The notes below the pieces were generated by a model. It worked only from the letters and a program-made list of their open reading frames with translations. It was not told where the DNA came from and made no database searches. The position numbers and the translations under genes were made by a program. From Deltaproteobacteria bacterium CG_4_8_14_3_um_filter_43_13 (GTDB taxonomy: Bacteria; Desulfobacterota; UBA8473): a stretch of DNA of 5,716 nt. Location: assembly GCA_002782605.1 (NCBI GenBank), contig PFIF01000104.1:1-5716 (forward strand). Reading direction: 5' to 3'. Numbering within the stretch: position 1 is the first letter of the stretch; each line of letters starts with the position of its first letter. Shown piece by piece: positions 5,637-5,716 of the stretch.

Positions 5637-5716
5637 ATGGCAAAAAAAAGGATTACGAAGATCAAAAAGAGGATTTTACGTGCAATAGGCTCGTGCTTTA
5701 TGGGTATATTTCTATT
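5637..5716 (+). CDS. N-terminus of an unidentified, probably membrane-associated protein (partial)
   Basis: The open frame from ATG 5637 runs off the end of the window with no stop. The first 26 residues show a strongly basic stretch (KKRITKIKKRILR, residues 3-15) followed by a hydrophobic segment that starts near residue 16 (AIGSCFMGIFL). This pattern suits a positively charged N-terminus leading into a membrane helix. In a Kdo/lipid A locus a lysophospholipid or lipid A acyltransferase would fit, because those enzymes often open this way, but the visible part is too short to show a family signature. The start is supported by GAGG at 5627-5630. Confidence 0.6.
   Translation, partial: MAKKRITKIKKRILRAIGSCFMGIFL

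Overview
The window reads as an accessory-free lipopolysaccharide locus from a Gram-negative bacterium. It holds five complete plus-strand genes and a fragment of a gene at each end. Four complete genes belong to the synthesis, activation and transfer of the inner-core sugar Kdo, which only outer-membrane bacteria make. Codon use is rich in AGG and ATA, base composition is moderate, and the intergenic repeats are long and palindromic. Together these suggest an uncultivated anaerobe of the Desulfobacterota or Nitrospirota kind, but that placement is inference.

Layout. Positions 3-50 hold what may be the last codons of an upstream gene. Positions 97-1275 encode a PLP-dependent sugar aminotransferase of the DegT/DnrJ/EryC1/StrS family that resembles KdnA, the enzyme that puts an amino group on C8 of Kdo to make Kdo8N. 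A 188-bp palindromic repeat element (1283-1470) fills the gap to the next gene. Then comes a compact unit: kdsB (CMP-Kdo synthetase, 1490-2230), waaA (Kdo transferase, 2230-3531), kdsD (arabinose-5-phosphate isomerase, 3546-4517) and a DapA-superfamily gene (4532-5482). The genes of this unit overlap or are spaced by 14 bases each. A second palindromic element with nearly the same ends (5482-5621) follows, then the start of a new gene at 5637 with a basic, then hydrophobic, N-terminus.

How they work together. KdsD makes arabinose 5-phosphate, the precursor for KdsA and KdsC, neither of which is in the window. The aminotransferase would convert C8-oxidised Kdo into Kdo8N, KdsB would activate the sugar with CTP, and WaaA would move it onto lipid A precursor at the inner membrane.

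Two things stand out. The DapA-like protein keeps the fold signatures of the pyruvate-aldolase superfamily but has lost the Schiff-base lysine (Met178), the catalytic tyrosine (Cys142) and the carboxylate-binding arginine (Leu147), so it cannot use the standard mechanism, yet it sits tightly inside a Kdo operon. The two intergenic spaces carry elements that share terminal inverted repeats but have unrelated, short-period repetitive cores (8-bp units in one, 7-bp units in the other).
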